From: Phycisphaerales bacterium
Lineage (GTDB): Bacteria; Planctomycetota; Phycisphaerae; Sedimentisphaerales; Anaerobacaceae
Assembly: GCA_020352215.1 (NCBI GenBank)
Contig: CP070675.1
Location: 4,341,636-4,378,300, forward strand
Reading direction: 5' to 3'
DNA: 36,665 bases
Program-made: the position numbers and the translations under genes
The notes under the pieces: model-generated
What the model was told of the DNA's origin: nothing
Seen by the model: only the letters and a program-made list of their open reading frames with translations
The model's database searches: none
In this document: positions 1-7,843 of the stretch, in pieces
Numbering within the stretch: position 1 is the first letter of the stretch
Layout: each line of letters starts with the position of its first letter

Positions 1-432
1 GTGGCCTTCACAGGGGCACCCAGCGAGGTCACGCAGGCCAGCAAGCTCGTCGAGGCGGTGGCATCAGATCGCTGCTTTTCGCTGGCCGGAAAGACCACAC
101 TTCGCCAGTTGATGGTTCTGTACTGTCTGTCTGATCTGCTCGTCACCAACGATAGCGGCCCCGCACACTTCGCGACGCTGACGCCAATTCAAGTTGTCAC
201 TCTGTTCGGCCCCGAGACGCCCGCCCTGTTCGGAGCCAGAACGCCGAACGCCCACATACTCTACAAGCATCTTCCGTGCAGCCCTTGCGTGAGCGCCTAC
301 AACGACCGCACCTCAGCATGCAAAGACAACCTGTGTATGCAGCGCATCAGCGTCGATGAGGTCTTCGAGCTGTCAAACAAGCTCTGCAAACTGACGGGCC
401 AATCAAGAATTCCTACTGCCCGACCTCGTTAG
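1..432 (+). CDS. Glycosyltransferase family 9 (heptosyltransferase-like), C-terminal part
   Basis: The coding frame is open from the first base of the window, so this is the C-terminal ~143 residues of a gene that begins outside. The segment LLVTNDSGPAHFA followed by TLFGPETPALFGA is the conserved C-terminal nucleotide-sugar-binding region of GT9 (heptosyltransferase/ADP-heptose:LPS) proteins. There the D/SGPxH motif contacts the sugar donor. A Cys-rich stretch (CSPCVSAYNDRTSACKDNLC) follows, as is common in GT9 enzymes. The expected role is cytoplasmic transfer of a heptose or related sugar to an LPS core or glycolipid. The exact donor and acceptor cannot be read from this fragment. The GTG at base 1 should not be taken as the real start. 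Confidence 0.85.
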   Translation: MAFTGAPSEVTQASKLVEAVASDRCFSLAGKTTLRQLMVLYCLSDLLVTNDSGPAHFATLTPIQVVTLFGPETPALFGARTPNAHILYKHLPCSPCVSAYNDRTSACKDNLCMQRISVDEVFELSNKLCKLTGQSRIPTARPR

Positions 433-510
433 TCCCCAATCCAACGTGCGTACGACGCCAGGCACGGCAACGCCGAGCGCCAACAGGATGAGATTCTCCG
501 GCCCCGGCGT

Positions 511-539
511 TTGACAACGCCAGGGGCATATGATAGAAT
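511..539 (+). promoter_or_regulatory. Sigma70-type promoter for the SGNH hydrolase gene
   Basis: TTGACA at 511-516 and TAGAAT at 534-539 are separated by exactly 17 bases. This is close to the housekeeping consensus. Transcription would begin near 546, leaving an untranslated leader of about 220 bases before the ATG at 769. Assignment is by sequence match only. Confidence 0.65.
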
Positions 540-630
540 GATTATTGTGCGGTGTTGTGTAACGGTGTCACGGCTCTTGGCTCCTTGTGGCTAAGTTACG
601 GCAAAAAGTGGGGGACGGAGGCGGAAAAAT

Positions 631-741
631 GGCGCATAGGAGAAATACACAAATCCTACGGGCAATCCGCGCCATAGTAAGCCAGGCCGATAGACGTGCT
701 CGCCGTACGAGGCGAGAGAGTAGGGGCTTTGCTGCCTGGGC
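631..741 (+). ncRNA. Candidate structured 5' leader RNA (unknown class)
   Basis: The long leader between the promoter at 511-539 and the ATG at 769 folds on paper into two closed modules. In module 1, GGCG 631-634 pairs with CGCC 670-673. It encloses a TAGGA/TCCTA hairpin (637-641/654-658) and a CGG/CCG hairpin (659-661/667-669), giving a compact three-way junction with almost no unpaired joints. In module 2, CCAGGC 682-687 pairs with GCCTGG 734-739 and encloses a CTCGCC/GGCGAG hairpin (699-704/711-716). I could not match it to the cyclic-di-GMP-I, cobalamin, SAM, fluoride or other riboswitch consensus sequences I know. It could be a regulatory leader for the secreted hydrolase or simply a GC-rich leader; no covariation evidence is available. 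Confidence 0.35.
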
Positions 742-768
742 AAGTACAAGCTTTGAAAGGGTGAGAAG

Positions 769-2202
769 ATGAGAAGGACAACTCTGCTTGTACTGGTTTT
801 GGCATTGATCATTAGCTGGATCTCAGGCGCCGCCAATGCAAAGCTCGTGGCATGTCTGGGCGATAGCAACACGTACGGTTACGGTATTGCCGATCGGGAG
901 GACAACTGCTACCCAGCTCAGCTAGAGAGACTGTTGCGACAGGTCGATGCACGCTGGGAGACCCGGAATTTCGGAGTCGGCGGTGCCAGCGTCCTGACCC
1001 AGAGCGATACTCCCTACGTGCAAACTGGCGCCTACGATGAGGCACTTGTCTCCGAACCGAACGTGGTGATCTTCGCCTTTGGGACTAATGCATCGAGATT
1101 GCCGAACCGGCCATACATCCAGGAGTCCTATGTCTCAGATTACACCAATCTGATCGACGACTTCGCCAAGCTGCCCAGCGAGCCAGAGATGTGGGTCTGC
1201 TATCCTCTGAAAGCGTTCTCGACCTCGTATAGTATCAGCGATGAGATAATTAGGGACCAGATAATTCCGCTCATGGGTCAAATCGCCTCTGAGAAGAACA
1301 TTGGCACCATCGATTTCTACACAGCCTTCGACGATTCGCCTAACCTCTACACACCGGACGGTATTCATCCACACGCGGGCGGAGCAAGGTTGATGGCCGA
1401 GCTGGTTGCCGCGGAGCTGGTTCCCGTGCGATCATCACCTGACCTGACTATGGATGGAAAGGTAGACTTCGAGGATATTAGCGAGCTTGTCAGACATTGG
1501 TTGGAGAGCGCTATGTCTTTTGACGTCTCTCCACCACCCAACGGAGACGGTATCGTTGATAGTAGGGACTTCGCGGGCTTAGCGTCATACTGGCTCGAGG
1601 AACCCAGCTTGGTGGCGCACTGGGCACTGGACGAGACAGAAGGCACTATTGCTCGTGACAGTGCCGGTGAGATCGATGGCGTACTCTACGGGCACCCAAC
1701 GTGGCGGCCTGCTGGCGGCAGACTACATGGCGCGCTTGAACTCGACGGAGTCGACGATTATATCGACGTACCTTTCGTCTTGGACCCGGGAGATGGCCCA
1801 CTCAGCGTCTTTGCCTGGATTAAAGGCGGTGGTGCCGGCCAAGTGATTATCTGTCAGAGTGATCGCGCGGGAACCGGCAAGGTGTGGCTCGGGGCAGACT
1901 CGTCAGACGGGAGACTCATGACCGCGCTGACCCATGGCGGCGACGGTGCCCTCCCGCTCGTGTCAGAATCCGTAATCACCGACGGCGAATGGCACCGCGT
2001 TGGTTTCGCGTCGGATGGTTCGAGCAGAGCCTTGTGCGTTGACGGCATCGAAGTGGCCAAAGACGTACTGCCTAATCTGATACACTCGAACGGTACAGTG
2101 CGGATCGGGTGGTCGGGCAAGACATCAGAACCGGGCAGCTTCTTCTCCGGTCGTATCGACGACGTGCGCATCTACAATCAGGCGGTGACACCGCGATACT
2201 GA
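769..2202 (+). CDS. Secreted SGNH/GDSL hydrolase with dockerin-like and LamG domains
   Basis: This 477-residue exported protein starts with a signal peptide (residues 1-24, ending AANA). An SGNH hydrolase domain spans about 26-220, with block I GDSNTYG (catalytic Ser33), the block III Asn in FGTNAS (about 104-109) and the block V Asp/His in DGIHPHAGG (197-205). Such enzymes usually remove acetyl or other acyl esters from polysaccharides. Residues 224-277 hold two dockerin-like or EF-hand-like units (MDGKVDFEDISELVRHWLE and NGDGIVDSRDFAGLASYWLE), typical of Phycisphaerae extracellular proteins. Residues 279-477 form a LamG/concanavalin-like lectin fold ending GRIDDVRIYNQA. The ATG follows GAAAGGGTGAGAAG. 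The upstream gene is unrelated, and 2266-3687 is a domain-sharing neighbour. The substrate is unknown; polysaccharide de-esterification is inferred. Confidence 0.85.
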   Translation: MRRTTLLVLVLALIISWISGAANAKLVACLGDSNTYGYGIADREDNCYPAQLERLLRQVDARWETRNFGVGGASVLTQSDTPYVQTGAYDEALVSEPNVVIFAFGTNASRLPNRPYIQESYVSDYTNLIDDFAKLPSEPEMWVCYPLKAFSTSYSISDEIIRDQIIPLMGQIASEKNIGTIDFYTAFDDSPNLYTPDGIHPHAGGARLMAELVAAELVPVRSSPDLTMDGKVDFEDISELVRHWLESAMSFDVSPPPNGDGIVDSRDFAGLASYWLEEPSLVAHWALDETEGTIARDSAGEIDGVLYGHPTWRPAGGRLHGALELDGVDDYIDVPFVLDPGDGPLSVFAWIKGGGAGQVIICQSDRAGTGKVWLGADSSDGRLMTALTHGGDGALPLVSESVITDGEWHRVGFASDGSSRALCVDGIEVAKDVLPNLIHSNGTVRIGWSGKTSEPGSFFSGRIDDVRIYNQAVTPRY

Positions 2203-2265
2203 CCTCGATGGTTTGGAAAGGCGGCTCTGATCCGGGGGACGGGCAGCTTTTGAAAGAATGATAAG

Positions 2266-3687
2266 ATGAAAGGAACTACTTTGCTCGTATCGGTTTTGGG
2301 TTCGATCCTGGGGCTGGCAGCCGGCGCATCGGCTCAGCTACCGGCAGGATGGGAGAGTGCCGATGTGGGCGAGCCCAATCTGCCGGGCAGCTCTGCATAC
2401 GACGGTCGCGGTCGCGTCTTTACCATTAATGGAAATGGCTCGGGCATCGGGGACACATGGGACCAATTCTACTACGTGTATCAGCATCGGAGCGGCGACT
2501 TCATGATCACGGCGAAACTCCGCAGCATGGATCAGCCGGATGCGTCTGCCAAGGCAGGGGTGATGATCCGCGAGACACTTGAGGGCCATTCCAGATACGC
2601 AATGGTGGTGCTTATGCCCGGCAATGGTGTGGCGTTCCAGCGGCGGGTGGAGACCGGAGGCGCCTGGTTCAACACAGCGGGGCCGGCCGCCACCCCGCCG
2701 CATTGGGTCCGGTTAGTGCGCCAGGCCAATACGCTGACAGGCTATGCATCCGAGGACGGCGTTGATTGGACACCGGTGGGTGCCGAGTCCATCGCAATGG
2801 GCCCGGAAGTCCTATTCGGGTTGGCTGTCACGTCGCATAATCCTGGCGCGCTGTGCACAGCCGAGTTTGGCCCTGTGAGCGTCGAGCTGGCACCGCACAG
2901 TCTGGTGGCGCACTGGACCTTCGACGAAGGCCGCGGTCTTATCGCCCACGATGCGTCCGGTAATAGCCTCGACGGCGCGCTCGTTGGTGACCCGCAGTGG
3001 ACAAAAGGCGCGCCCTGTATAGGTCTTGCGCTTGACTTCGACGGTCACGGCGACTACGTGGATTGTGGGAACAATTCGCTCTTCAACCTCACCGATCAGA
3101 TCACCGTGGCCGCCTGGGTGAAAATCAGGACGGTCAGGGGAAATTGGACGAGCGTTGTCAACAAGGGTCTTACCGCCTGGAGACTGGAGACCTTGTACGA
3201 CACAAGGAGAATGCATTTTGCCGTCACTGATGAACATTACATCGACGCGGACGCTAACATACCGCCGAATGAGTGGCATCATGTCTGTGGAACCTACGAT
3301 GGGTCAAACATTCGTCTATATATGAACGGTGTGCAGGACGCCGCAAGCCCTGCCGCTTACAGCGGGCCTATAGCCACCAACACGAACAACCTCTTGATCG
3401 GCAGATACTCTGGTGGCCTGTCCAGCGGTGAGTGGGATGGTCTGATCGACGACGTACGCATCTACAACTACCCGCTGGACGCTGATGAGATCCTTAAGCG
3501 AATCTCCGTTGAGCCGCCTCGAGGCGACCTGAACAACGACTGCGCCGTAGATTCGGCCGATTTGGCGGTATTGGCGGCAAGCTGGTTAATCGATTGCGAA
3601 CTGGACCCCACAAACCCGGCATGTGTACCTAAGCAACCGATCTCTAAGCCAGGGTTCAAACAACACCGGACTTTGGGCCGGCAATAA
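2266..3687 (+). CDS. Secreted DUF1349-like/LamG/dockerin-like protein
   Basis: This is a 473-residue exported protein with a signal peptide (1-23, ending ASA). Residues ~28-205 form a beta-sandwich resembling DUF1349/PKD-linked regulators of sugar binding (GDFMITAKLRSMDQ, AGVMIRETL, WVRLVRQANTLTGYAS). Residues 212-410 are a LamG domain that opens SLVAHWTFDEGRGL and closes LIDDVRIYNYPLDADEI. Residues 420-454 are a single dockerin-like repeat (GDLNNDCAVDSADLAVLAASW). No catalytic motif is visible, so it is best seen as a carbohydrate-binding or surface adhesion protein. Its first ~16 codons and the preceding ~20 bases resemble those of the SGNH hydrolase gene at 769, and it lies 63 bases downstream in the same direction, probably co-transcribed. 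The next gene is convergent, with a 10-base gap. Confidence 0.8.
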   Translation: MKGTTLLVSVLGSILGLAAGASAQLPAGWESADVGEPNLPGSSAYDGRGRVFTINGNGSGIGDTWDQFYYVYQHRSGDFMITAKLRSMDQPDASAKAGVMIRETLEGHSRYAMVVLMPGNGVAFQRRVETGGAWFNTAGPAATPPHWVRLVRQANTLTGYASEDGVDWTPVGAESIAMGPEVLFGLAVTSHNPGALCTAEFGPVSVELAPHSLVAHWTFDEGRGLIAHDASGNSLDGALVGDPQWTKGAPCIGLALDFDGHGDYVDCGNNSLFNLTDQITVAAWVKIRTVRGNWTSVVNKGLTAWRLETLYDTRRMHFAVTDEHYIDADANIPPNEWHHVCGTYDGSNIRLYMNGVQDAASPAAYSGPIATNTNNLLIGRYSGGLSSGEWDGLIDDVRIYNYPLDADEILKRISVEPPRGDLNNDCAVDSADLAVLAASWLIDCELDPTNPACVPKQPISKPGFKQHRTLGRQ

Positions 3688-3697
3688 AGTGTAAGTC

Positions 3698-4435
3698 TCA
3701 ATCGCGAGCTACGGCCCGCTTGACGGCGATCAACTCGCGGAGAACCGGCCCGAGACTCCTCGCGGCCGACAGCCGACTGTCCGGGTCGCACGTCCAGGTA
3801 ACAGGAAACTCCTTTATCCTGTAACCGGCCTTTCGGGCCCGCAGTATGACCTCAACATCAAATGAAAAACCGTCGGTGATGCACCGACCATAAAGCTGCC
3901 TCGCAACTTCGCCGCGATATACCTTGAAGCCGCACTGCGTGTCCGTGAACTCGGCGGGTACTCCGATCACGTGAACTATGAACAGCCGAAATAATCTCGA
4001 AAACATCCGCCGGTGCCAACTCTGGCCACGCTGAATATCACATCCCTGCATCTTCCTGGACCCGTTGGCAATGTCACAGCCCCCGCTTTTGAGCAGCTTC
4101 AGGCCGTCCAGAGTGTTTTCGTAGGGGACGCAAGAGCCGCTGTCGGCAAACATCACATACTCGCCTTTGCTCTGCGCCATGCCGGTCCTGACAGCGTAAC
4201 CTTTGCCGCGGTGCTCGTCGTTCCTTATGACATTCAGTGATACTTCCGAGGAGATGAGCCGGGCGGCAGCCTCTGCGGCCTGAGTTGTGTTATCACTGCT
4301 GCCATCGTCAACAACGATTATCTCGCCCGCGAAATGGTTGGTCTGAAGGAAGGCGGCAGCGGCCTTAACGTCCGCTGCGATCTTCTTACTCTCCTCGTAT
4401 GCCGGTATAATGATAGACAGATCCATCTGACTCAT
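3698..4435 (-). CDS. Glycosyltransferase family 2, dolichyl/polyprenyl-phosphate glucosyltransferase type
   Basis: The protein has 245 residues from the ATG at 4435 (MSQMDLSIIIPAYEES). A GTG ten codons upstream (4465) is also possible; neither has a strong ribosome-binding site. SIIIPAYEES and EIIVVDDGSSDNT form the GT-A nucleotide-binding half. In YVMFADSGS the DxD-like motif is ADS. The segment FTDTQCGFKVYRG followed by GFSFDVEVILRARKAGYRIKEFPVTW is diagnostic of the ALG5/dolichyl-phosphate beta-glucosyltransferase branch of GT2. The expected reaction is transfer of a sugar from a nucleotide donor to a polyprenyl phosphate at the inner membrane face. No C-terminal membrane segments are present. 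The gene is convergent with 2266-3687 and divergent from the cyclase gene. Confidence 0.85.
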   Translation of the reverse strand: MSQMDLSIIIPAYEESKKIAADVKAAAAFLQTNHFAGEIIVVDDGSSDNTTQAAEAAARLISSEVSLNVIRNDEHRGKGYAVRTGMAQSKGEYVMFADSGSCVPYENTLDGLKLLKSGGCDIANGSRKMQGCDIQRGQSWHRRMFSRLFRLFIVHVIGVPAEFTDTQCGFKVYRGEVARQLYGRCITDGFSFDVEVILRARKAGYRIKEFPVTWTCDPDSRLSAARSLGPVLRELIAVKRAVARD

Positions 4436-4635
4436 AACAGCACTAAAGAGGCAGCCCGACCTCACAACTTGAGCTGCAAATCACCGCAGCTTTCTGCTCT
4501 GCCACCGTATCTGCCTTATGGCTTCGGCGGGCTGCATATAACAGTTTGTCACATCATATTTGACCCGTTCGCCGAATGCAAGGTTTTCGCCGGAATACAG
4601 CCGCAACACCAGGTATGGACAGATGCGAAAAAGAT

Positions 4636-4664
4636 TTGATTCTATCGCGAATGGCCTGTATAAG
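4636..4664 (+). promoter_or_regulatory. Sigma70-type promoter for the FHA-cyclase gene
   Basis: TTGATT at 4636-4641 and TATAAG at 4659-4664 are separated by 17 bases, so transcription would begin near 4671, about 45 bases before the ATG at 4716. The rest of the 4436-4715 intergenic stretch shows no convincing gene. Confidence 0.55.
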
Positions 4665-4715
4665 GATGGCAGACCGTGCTGGTGATGCGTTGTTCTCGAG
4701 GCTCGAGAAGTAGCG

Positions 4716-5675
4716 ATGGCGTCGATCATTGTCATGACAGGAGTGCAAGAAGGCGACTATTATGCGCTGGATCGAGGGGAGAATCTGCTTGGCCGGTCAC
4801 AGACTGTTCCCATCCACATATCCGATATGCGCATCTCACGCAAGCACATGAAGATCTGTTTCGATAAGGGCCGGCAAGAGTACCGTGCGGTCGATCTGAA
4901 CAGCACCTACGGCGTGTTCATCAATGGAAGAAGAATCGAGGATCAAGCGGTGTTGGTCGACGGTGACTGTATCACGATTGGCCAGACAGATCTGTTATTT
5001 ACGCTGAAGGACATTACTGATCGAGAGAGCGCCCTATCGCACGTGAAGATGAGCAGGTTGGATTTTCCTACGATCAATCCGTCTGTCTACGCCGAGTTGG
5101 CCTCTGACGCGGGCACGACACGCAGGGAAAAAGGTCCTTTCCGGGGCTTTGGGCGGTGGGCCGGCTCGCCCAAGACCACGCTGGCCATTGTCTTCACCGA
5201 CATGGTCGGCTCCACGGGATTGACCCATGAGCTGGGTAATGAAAGCATGGACCAGATACGCCGGGCGCATTTTGCCCGCGCCCGCCGCCTCATTGAGAAG
5301 CACCAAGGCTACGAGATCAAGACCATCGGGGACGAGTTCATGGTTGCCTTCCGCACGGCTGTCAGCGCGCTTGATTTTGCCCTTGACTTCCACGACGACA
5401 CGGGCGATGAGCGCGTCCGCGTCCGAGCCGGTGTGCATATAGGACCGGTGACCGTGGACGAGGATGATGCGCAGGGTGCAGCTGTCAGTTATGCGGCCCG
5501 GGTTCTGGGCATGGCTGCCGAGGGAGGCGTGTGGATTAGCAGTGAGGCCAAGAGCCATATCGACCAAGAGAAGGCTCAGTATCATGGGGACCTTAGTTGG
5601 CAGCGTCACCCCGATTGCCCGCTCAAGGGGTTTCCGGGCAAGCACCTACTCTGGTCAGTGGAGAGAAATCCGTAG
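4716..5675 (+). CDS. FHA domain - class III adenylate cyclase fusion
   Basis: Of 319 residues, 1-100 form a forkhead-associated phosphothreonine-binding domain with the expected GR (26-27), SRKH (41-44) and NG (70-71) signatures. Residues 155-285 form a class III nucleotide cyclase catalytic domain. Metal aspartates are D162 (VFTDMVGST) and D206 (KTIGDEF). The adenine-selecting pair Lys202/Asp251 is present, arguing for ATP rather than GTP. The transition-state Arg262 is present, but the partner Asn, four residues before it, is Ser258 (VSYAAR instead of VNxAAR). Activity may therefore be altered. The protein is soluble with no membrane segment, so it likely couples Ser/Thr phosphorylation to cAMP signalling. 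The ATG has a weak ribosome-binding site; FHA alignment supports this start. Two hairpins overlap its 3' end. Confidence 0.88.
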   Translation: MASIIVMTGVQEGDYYALDRGENLLGRSQTVPIHISDMRISRKHMKICFDKGRQEYRAVDLNSTYGVFINGRRIEDQAVLVDGDCITIGQTDLLFTLKDITDRESALSHVKMSRLDFPTINPSVYAELASDAGTTRREKGPFRGFGRWAGSPKTTLAIVFTDMVGSTGLTHELGNESMDQIRRAHFARARRLIEKHQGYEIKTIGDEFMVAFRTAVSALDFALDFHDDTGDERVRVRAGVHIGPVTVDEDDAQGAAVSYAARVLGMAAEGGVWISSEAKSHIDQEKAQYHGDLSWQRHPDCPLKGFPGKHLLWSVERNP

Positions 5676-5730
5676 GCTGCTGACCACGCTGGGACCGCTC
5701 GTGGCTGGCGCTGCCGCTGTGGAGCGGTCC
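5652..5730 (+). terminator. Two tandem hairpins at the end of the cyclase gene
   Basis: TGGTCAG 5652-5658 pairs with CTGACCA 5680-5686, spanning the stop codon. GGACCGCT 5692-5699 then pairs perfectly with AGCGGTCC 5723-5730. No T-run follows, so a classical intrinsic terminator is unlikely. Rho-dependent termination, mRNA 3'-end protection or attenuation before the phosphoesterase gene are possible. Confidence 0.4.
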
Positions 5731-5799
5731 AGTAAGACTGCCCTGGTGTCAAGGGTATATTGCTGACAGTATCACTTGTTCGACTACAATGGAGCTAAC

Positions 5800-6672
5800 A
5801 TGGCAGAAGGAACGGTGAAGCAGCCTTTCTCATTTGTTCATATAAGCGACCCGCAGTTCGGCATGTACCCGGTTCACGGAGGTGTATTCCAGGAGACGCG
5901 GCTCTACGAGAAAACCATAGCGCATGTCAACCGTCTAAGCCCAGCGTTCTTGGTCAACACCGGCGATCTGGTGGACGTGCCGGGCGACGAAGAACAACTC
6001 ACCCAGGCGCTGCGGACAGCACGAAAGCTCGACAAGAGCATTCCTTCTTTTACCATCCCTGGAAACCACGACATCGCTGATGCTCCTACAACTCAGACCT
6101 TAGATTGGTATAGAAGCCGGATCGGTAAGGACTGGTACTCATTTGATTTTGGCGGATGGCACTTCATCGGGCTCAATAGTTGCATCATTGCCCATGGGAA
6201 ACGTGTGGCGCATGAGGCGAAGAAGCAGCTGGACTGGCTGCGTCACGATCTGGAAGGGGCCGGGGCGGCCGGGAATTCGCGCATCGTCGTATTCATGCAC
6301 CATCCCCTGTTTCTCAATGACCCCGAAGAGGCTGACCACTACTTCAACATCCCTCGAGAGACCCGACAGGACTACCTGGATCTGTTCCGCAAGAACGGTA
6401 TCAGAACCATTTTTGCCGGGCACCTGCATCAGAACAACTCGGCGACCGATTCATCCTTGGATGTTGTTGTGACCGGGCCTGTGGGAATGCCGCTTGGCAG
6501 TGGGTGTTCCGGCTTCAGAATAGTGACGGTTCATGCTGATCATTTGGAGCACAAGTACGTTGACCTTGATGGCCGTGCTCGCGCGACAACGGACGCAGCT
6601 AAGCGCGGCGGACAGGTCGTCAGAGATTCTCGTGAGGGCAAGCCGGACGTGCGTTTCGAGGAGGGTGGCTGA
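5800..6672 (+). CDS. Calcineurin-like metallophosphoesterase (CPPED1-like)
   Basis: The protein has 290 residues. The ATG at 5800 is chosen because GGAG sits five bases upstream; a TTG at 5776 would add eight residues without a better site. Metal-ligand motifs occur in order: HISDPQFG (first Asp near 17, with Gln in place of the usual His two residues later, as in CPPED1-type enzymes), NTGDLVD, IPGNHD, FMHHPLF and AGHLHQN. It lacks a signal peptide and should act in the cytoplasm on a phosphoprotein or phosphodiester. It lies between the cyclase and a double-GAF protein, so a signalling role such as phosphoprotein or cyclic-nucleotide turnover is plausible but unproven. The last ~40 residues are basic and low in motif content. 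Confidence 0.88.
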   Translation: MAEGTVKQPFSFVHISDPQFGMYPVHGGVFQETRLYEKTIAHVNRLSPAFLVNTGDLVDVPGDEEQLTQALRTARKLDKSIPSFTIPGNHDIADAPTTQTLDWYRSRIGKDWYSFDFGGWHFIGLNSCIIAHGKRVAHEAKKQLDWLRHDLEGAGAAGNSRIVVFMHHPLFLNDPEEADHYFNIPRETRQDYLDLFRKNGIRTIFAGHLHQNNSATDSSLDVVVTGPVGMPLGSGCSGFRIVTVHADHLEHKYVDLDGRARATTDAAKRGGQVVRDSREGKPDVRFEEGG

Positions 6673-6745
6673 GGAAAGGAGACACGGGAGTCGGAAGGCT
6701 TTGCTCGATTGGACAGGTAATAGAAGGTGAAAGGAGGCAACTTCG

Positions 6746-7843
6746 ATGGCCACGGATGAATCAACGCAACAGGTTCTCATCGAGGGGACCTCGCAGATCG
6801 TGAACTTGATCGACAAGGTTGTCACTGCTCGGAGTATAGAAGAGTTGATCGAACATGTGCTGCCCAGCGTAGCAGAAATGACGGGATCTGCTTCGGTCCT
6901 GCTCTACGTAACCGATCAGCGGCTTCCTGCTCCTCACTTCGCGCAGCAGGGATGTCAAACTGAGACAGTGTCTGAGATAGAGAGACTATGTGTGGAGCAA
7001 TACGACCACATCCGCAGCCAACCGGGATGCCAGCGATTCACGGTGTCGGCCGCTGCGGGCGACCTTATGCTGCACCCCCTGCGGGCCAACGAGGAATGTG
7101 TCGGCCTAATAGGTATGATAGCCGATGAGGGGACAGCGCGCATCCCGCCGGAGGTGTTTGAGAGACTGCAGCGCCTGTTGGCCAACGTGATCGCTCGTCT
7201 CATAGAGCATATCGAGTCCGAACGACGACTCTCACATCTGAGCACCTACTTGACGGTGAGTTCGATGTTGGCTCAGTCGCTGGATCTGCCCGAGCTGCTG
7301 GAGACAGCTCTCTACTGCTGCATGGAAGCCGTCTCCGCCGAAGCGGCCTCGGTGCTTCTTCTTGATGATGAGCAGGAAAACTTCCGCTTCTATCAGGTTG
7401 AGGGCCCTGCCAAGCCTGTGTTGGCGAACGCCACCTTTGCAGTGGATCAGGGCTTGGCCGGGTCTGTCCTGCAGAGGCAGCAACCAGAGATCATCAACGA
7501 CGTGCACAGCGACTCTCGGTTTCTTGAGAAGGTCGATACGGAATCGGGCTTTAGAACCAGAAATATGATCGCCATTCCTCTGACGGCGGGGGAGGAGCAG
7601 GTCGGAGTGTTGGAGGTCTTAAACAAAGCTGAAGACGGTGCCTTTACTGAGGAGGACCTTCTTCTGTTAGTCTCAGTTGCAGAGGAAATCGCCTTCGCGA
7701 TTCGAAATGCCAAGGTCTTCGAGTATGTTGTGAATACTTACTGTCTGCAGCGTCAGGGGCAGATATCATGCAAGGGATGCAAGAGGCCGCTCGGCTCGTG
7801 GACGCCGTGCGTCAAGTACCGCGAAGCCCGTATAGGCACCTAA
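6746..7843 (+). CDS. Double GAF-domain signalling protein with Cys-rich tail
   Basis: The protein has 365 residues and starts after a strong GAAAGGAGG site. Residues ~10-160 form a first, divergent GAF-like sensor domain. A linker helix (IARLIEHIESERRLSHLSTYLTV) follows, then a well-conserved GAF domain at ~175-335 (VSAEAASVLLLDDE, GLAGSVLQRQQPEIINDV, RNMIAIPL, VGVLEVLNK, FTEEDLLLLVSVAEEIAFAI). There is no kinase, cyclase or phosphodiesterase output domain. The C-terminal tail has four cysteines arranged CxxxxxxxxCxxC and one more Cys (CLQRQGQISCKGCKRPLGSW...C), suggesting a small zinc- or redox-binding knuckle. GAF domains bind cyclic nucleotides or small ligands. The upstream adenylate cyclase and phosphoesterase make cAMP a reasonable, unproven ligand. 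The gene ends at TAA near 7843. Confidence 0.8.
   Translation: MATDESTQQVLIEGTSQIVNLIDKVVTARSIEELIEHVLPSVAEMTGSASVLLYVTDQRLPAPHFAQQGCQTETVSEIERLCVEQYDHIRSQPGCQRFTVSAAAGDLMLHPLRANEECVGLIGMIADEGTARIPPEVFERLQRLLANVIARLIEHIESERRLSHLSTYLTVSSMLAQSLDLPELLETALYCCMEAVSAEAASVLLLDDEQENFRFYQVEGPAKPVLANATFAVDQGLAGSVLQRQQPEIINDVHSDSRFLEKVDTESGFRTRNMIAIPLTAGEEQVGVLEVLNKAEDGAFTEEDLLLLVSVAEEIAFAIRNAKVFEYVVNTYCLQRQGQISCKGCKRPLGSWTPCVKYREARIGT

Noticed and set aside
600..741. Cyclic-di-GMP-I (GEMM) or cobalamin riboswitch upstream of the SGNH gene
   Set aside because: The expected conserved strings, such as the GEMM ACGCAAAGCC core or the B12 box GCCACTG, are absent.
4481..4735. Minus-strand frame of 84 residues between the GT2 and cyclase genes
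   Set aside because: It overlaps the cyclase start and promoter, has no ribosome-binding site and no recognisable domain.
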